Of a stretch of 64,000 nt of DNA, positions 59,918 to 64,000 are shown piece by piece. The stretch lies in contig CM056383.1 of assembly GCA_029718625.1 (NCBI GenBank), positions 69,833,895 to 69,897,894 of the forward strand, given 5' to 3'. The translations under genes were made by a program, and so were the position numbers. The notes beneath the pieces were generated by a model that saw only the letters and a list, made by a program, of their open reading frames with translations, ran no database searches and was not told where the DNA came from. Source of the DNA: Synaphobranchus kaupii. Taxonomy: Eukaryota; Chordata; Actinopteri; Anguilliformes; Synaphobranchidae. Each line of letters begins with the position of its first letter. Within the stretch, counting starts at the first letter, position 1.

Positions 59918-61727
59918 TGTAATGGGTGTGTGACGTGTGAGGTAGGAGGAGCCAAATGCAGCAAGGGGATTCTTTAAGCCCTAGGGCCACTAAGGCGGGA
60001 AACCCCGCAGTTAAGGGAGGAGACAAGACAGGGAACACACGCACCAAAGCTACAAACCGGCTCACTGTCACACACTAATAAGTAGAAGCGCAAACGTCAA
60101 GTTTTCAGCAAGAAAACCAAATAAGGCAAATGGAACAGAGCACAAGGTTCCCATACTTCTACGAGCAAAGTGATTGAAGAAAGAGCCAGAAACAACAAAC
60201 GCCCTGTCTCGGCAATGAGACGCATAAGAACAGGCGAGTAGCATAAAAGGTACACATAAAACACACACAACCAACAAACACTGAAAACGAATAGAAATTA
60301 GTATACCAAGAGGCGAAAGGAACGGGGATCTAAAGTTCCAAGGCTACTATCGAGGGCTCGCAGTCAAACGCAAACATGTCCATAGCATCGTCCAAGCTCC
60401 ATATAAGGAGGCACACACCCGGGGAGCGAACAGAACTACAGTTCCAAACAAAATCGTCCCGCAGGTGAAAAGGACGAACAGGACAGCAGCACCGGACATC
60501 ACGGGCTAAAAGACTAACATGAGTTAAATAGAAAATAAATGCCGTGCCTCTTGATAAAGAGGAATGTAATGAGGCGAAGGAACAGATATAACATTCCATG
60601 GGTAGTTTGATAGGCTCACAGTCAAATGCAACGACCAGGAAGCAGGAACAGAAAAGCCAGGGGAGATGAGTCCTAATAACTACATCTACATAGGCAAATA
60701 CGCCAGGGGGGACGAGTCCTAATAGCTACTTCCACATAGGCAAGTACGCCAGGGGGGAAGAGTCCGAATAACTACATCCACATAGGCAAGTCCCGCATTG
60801 ATCGAGAAAACGTAAAGGGGTAAACGCCCGATCTCCCAGGAGAGAGAAACATTTTACAGGCGAGCCGATGGAGCACCGTCGTCCCATAACTTTACTAGCA
60901 AACATGACTAACGCAAGCTTAATTGAAAACACACGCCCTAGCCTCTCAATAATGGGAAATGTAACGAGGTGGAGGAACAGAGATAACGTTCCATGGTTCC
61001 TTTCATAAATGTGCAATCAAACACAAACATGTCCATAGCATCGTCCAAGCTCCATATAAGGATGGACACACCCGGAGAACGAACAGAACTACAGTTCCGA
61101 ACAAAATCATCCCGTAGGTGAAAAGGACGAACAGGAACAGCTGTAACAAAAGACCAACGCAAACTTAATCGAAAATAACCGACCTGCCTCTAAGAATAAA
61201 TAAAACCCTAAAGTCAGTATGATACAAACGCCCTGTCTCTTAGTAAAAGGCAATAGACCTAGGTAAAAACGACAAACAAAGGACAGACCAGAAAGCGGAG
61301 ACTGAAATGAGCACACCAAACAGGAATTCAACCTGAAGCTCAAAGCACAAAGGCCAGAACCGCAAAACTCCAATAAAAGCACAACGGAGCAAAATGGTCT
61401 CCTTAAAAACCTAGATCTAATCATACGATTAAAACTTTAAAAGGGCAAAATAAACCGTACACAAAACAGCACAACTAACACCCGAAAAAACACCACAGAA
61501 CAAACAAATCAAACAGTCACAATTAACAATTAGCAATTAATATCGAAGCCCAGAACAAAAGGAACATGGGCTTAAATAGCTCACCGGCATTACATCCCAG
61601 CTGTGAACGCTGATTACTTATTCTGTGAAAAGAAGGAACGGAGCCAAAACTCCACCAACGGAGCAGCGCCCACGTGTGGCGACCGAGGAACACGACCGCA
61701 AGGGAAGAAGGGTCATAAACCATGACA
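59918..61727. mobile_element. LTR-like insertion (1.8 kb) inside the 21-bp minisatellite
   Basis: Ends TGTAATGGGTGTG and CCATGACA; AGGGT on both sides (59913-59917 and 61728-61732). Inside, a 50-bp segment (AATAGCTACTTCCACATAGG and variants) is repeated three times near 60660-60790. A longer segment around CCATAGCATCGTCCAAGCTC occurs at 60379 and again at 61035. The open frames within are short and repeat-derived; no gag or pol motif is visible. Confidence 0.78.
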
Positions 61728-62420
61728 AGGGTAAAATCAAGGGGGCTATGGTAAAATCAAGGTGACTAGGGTAATATCAAGGGGACTAGGATAAAATCAA
61801 GGGGACTTGGATACAATCAAGGGGGCTAGGGTAAAATCTAGGGGCTAGGGTAATATCAAGGGGACTAGGATAAAATCAAGGGGGCTAGGGTAAAATCAAT
61901 GGGGCTAGGGTAAAATCAAGGGGACTAGGGTAAAATTAAGGGGACTTGGATACAATCAAGGGGGCTAGGGTAAAATCTAGGGGCTAGGGTAATATCAAGG
62001 GGACTAGGATAAAATCAAGGGGGCTATGGTAAAATCAAGGTGACTAGGATAAAATCAAGGGGGCTATGGTAAAATCAAGGTGACTAGGGTAAAATCAAGG
62101 GGACTTGGATACAATCAAGGGGGCTAGGGTAATATCAAGAGGACTAGGATAAAATCAAGGGGACTTGGATACAATCAAGGGGACTAGGATAAAATCAAGG
62201 GGGCTAGGGTAATATCAAGGGGTCTAGGGTAAAATCAAGAGGACTAGGGTAAAAGCAAGGGGTCTATGGTCAAATTAAGGGGACTATGGTAAAATCAAGG
62301 GGACTAGGATAAAATCAAGGAGACTAGGGTAAAATCAAGGGGACTAGGATAAAATCAAGGGGTTTAGGGTATAATTAAGGGGGCTAGGGTAAAATCAAGG
62401 GGGCTAGGATAAAATAAAAT
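61728..62420. repeat. 21-bp minisatellite, main array
   Basis: More than 30 units of GGGGACTAGGGTAAAATCAA with many variants (ACTTGGATACAATCAAG, GGCTATGGTAAAATC). The same motif occurs in one to two copies in block C (inverse, around 1378-1411 and 7284-7318). Confidence 0.95.
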
Positions 62421-62475
62421 GTTTCAAAACGTGTCATTCGCCTGTGCGCGCTCTGTTGCTTATCGCCTGTTGTTT

Positions 62476-62489
62476 GTCTCTATGGCAAC
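62476..62489 (+). promoter_or_regulatory. ccdc181: X-box (RFX binding site) upstream of ccdc181
   Basis: GTCTCTATGGCAAC fits the X-box consensus RYYNYY-N(1-3)-RRNRAC exactly, with a 2-bp spacer. RFX factors use such sites to drive genes of cilia and sperm flagella. It lies 1.15 kb before the ATG, about 175 bp before a possible donor of a non-coding first exon (GTGAGT at 62665). Confidence 0.6.
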
Positions 62490-63637
62490 AGCAGTCGGGA
62501 GTACCGAGTCTCGGACAGATTATACCAAAGTCTTGACTGTAACCCACATATGCATAGTTGTATTCTTATATAAGGTAATTAGAGGCTGGTAGATGTAACT
62601 TTAGGCAAATAGACAATTGGCTTGTATGATTAAAAAGCTTGGAGGCGAAAAACTAAAGCTGTGGGTGAGTAACGCTACATTATTTAAAGCTATAACGTTA
62701 CGACTTTATGGAGTGGATGGCATCAGTCGTCTGTGCTGTCCTATGCTTGTTATTGTCATTCAACCTAAGGCATTAGCTAATTAGCTATAGATCTACAACT
62801 GCCGAATACCACTCCTTTTCCATCTTTACCCAGGCAGTCAGAAATGTACAAGCGTCAGTGTGTTTTATAAAGATGTGCCCCAGCTTTATGGATAATAATC
62901 ACTACCTCGGGCATATCCACAGTTTAATCCAAAGTGTTATTAATTACGTAAAATAACACATATTCTTTATCTCCTTTGTACTCTGTAGGCTAGTTATGTT
63001 GCCTTTGAAACTTGATTTATCCTTGTGTAACAGATTAACGAGGAACGAATGCTTGTAGGCTATATTAGACAAGATCTAGGGCACTATACGCACTACTTAA
63101 ATGTTTATCAGAATATTTTGTAAGGATGCGAGGCTTGAGTTCGTCTTGGTTTTTTGTTTTGACTTTCGTGTTTCTTTTACAGTCTTTTTTAGTTGTACGA
63201 TGTGATATAATTTTGTACTGTCATCATCTTGAATGAAGGGTGTCATATTGTTTAGCCATCGGGGAAGATTATGTGAAGCGCGTCACTAAATCTAAAGGGC
63301 TCTGCTTCTGTCCGGGTCTTTTAGTGACTGAGTTTCCATATGGCCTGTGAGATTAGCTAAGTAGATTGCTGCCGTCCAAAGCTGCTCGATTTCACTGCTC
63401 AAAACACGCTTCGGTTTCTCTGGTAATACATTAGCACTAAATATGGTAGTACTGTAGTTTTAGTGTAGATAGACGCATCGCCCTTATCAGCAAGTCATTA
63501 CTGCTGGTATATTTACTGCCCGCGTCTCTACAGCAAGTAATTACTGCGTCGTTACTGCCCGAGTGTCAACAGCAAGTCACTCTCAGGAAATGTAGTTGCC
63601 GTTTTTCTTGCTTGGTTCTGCAGACGCGGGTGGGAGG

Positions 63638-63751
63638 ATGAGTGTGGAGGCAGAGCAGAAGGTTAGTGATGAATGCCGGGAGCAGTATGAGGATGACTTT
63701 GAGAAAGATCTGGACTGGCTCATCAGCGAGGAGGGAAGGAGTGATGACCAG
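63638..63751 (+). CDS. ccdc181: Coiled-coil domain-containing protein 181, first coding exon
   Basis: ATG at 63638 starts 38 codons ending at a good donor (CAG/GTGAGC). The peptide contains EQYEDDFEKDLDWLISEE. The YEDDFEKDL.WLI block is the distinctive N-terminus of vertebrate CCDC181, a microtubule-associated protein of motile cilia and sperm flagella. An acceptor (TTCTGCAG) at 63616-63623 suggests that a non-coding exon precedes, so the coding exon would be 63624-63751. The remainder of the gene lies beyond the window. Only one exon is visible, hence the moderate confidence. Confidence 0.75.
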
Positions 63752-63777
63752 GTGAGCAGATTGTTTGTTAGTTAGTG

Positions 63778-63960
63778 CAGGGGTTCTCAATCCTGGTCCT
63801 GGGGGACCCCTGTGTATGCTGGTTTTCGTTGCAACCGCAGTTGCAATCCCAGAATTTTAACAAGCTGTTAATTTTTCTTAATTAGGTGCTTTTCATGTTT
63901 GGAGGAATTATTCGCCCACTTAAGACACATTATGTCAGAAATAGCTATGCATGCCATGTA
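63778..63960 (+). repeat. Interspersed repeat in ccdc181 intron
   Basis: Begins GGGGTTCTCAATCCTGGTCC, a start common to a short fish interspersed repeat. It is shared with 51950-52088 in inverse orientation. The class (MITE or SINE) is not determined. Confidence 0.6.
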
Positions 63961-64000
63961 GAACAAACTCCCCATGTTCACATTGTGCTTATTGTGCTAT

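Overview
The window is eukaryotic genomic DNA, almost certainly from a teleost fish. The evidence is spliced genes with GT-AG introns, L2-type LINEs with the fish 3' tail, several Tc1/mariner relatives including a Sleeping Beauty-type end, hAT-like MITEs, LTR-like insertions with clean target-site duplications, and many 20-55 bp minisatellites. Coding density is low. I could not name the species.

Layout. (1) 1-8480: the last coding exon of rpl24 (3264-3344, + strand) lies between near-identical copies of a repeat block. The block occurs at 1-2488 and, broken by a 500-N gap, at 4815-8392. The sequence on the two sides of the gap overlaps by about 590 bp, so the gap is probably an assembly artefact. 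(2) 8481-10785: a Tc1/mariner-IS630-like transposon with a scrambled transposase. (3) 10872-21980: gene A (+), a complete 13-exon gene for a 713-residue secreted or membrane ZP-domain protein. (4) 21981-42840: a spacer filled with mobile DNA. It holds a truncated LTR-like copy, a THAP-domain relic, the 5' half of a LINE, a palindrome carrying a zinc-finger-like gene relic, Tc1 relics, foldback repeats, and a LINE of the L2 type with an uninterrupted 972-codon endonuclease/reverse-transcriptase frame. (5) 42841-52640: gene B (-), a complete 13-exon paralogue of gene A with identical exon lengths and phases. (6) 53258-59420: an L2 fragment, another LTR-like insertion, an inverted piece of the left repeat block, a Tc1 relic, a minisatellite, and a third, internally deleted ZP gene relic. 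(7) 59421-62420: a Sleeping Beauty-type transposon end and a 21-bp minisatellite split by a 1.8-kb LTR-like insertion. (8) 62420-64000: the 5' end of ccdc181 (+), with an RFX X-box upstream.

The unifying structure is a large inverted segmental duplication. Left arm (about 7690-21980) and right arm (42841 to about 56940) face each other tail to tail around a 21-kb spacer. Later insertions, most with intact target-site duplications, distinguish the arms and give relative dates. Genes A and B are about 93% identical in protein by my alignment. The differences are concentrated in exons 4-7, just N-terminal to the ZP module, while the ZP module and membrane anchor are nearly unchanged. The flanking single-copy genes (rpl24, a ribosomal protein; ccdc181, a ciliary/flagellar protein) have no evident functional link to the ZP genes.
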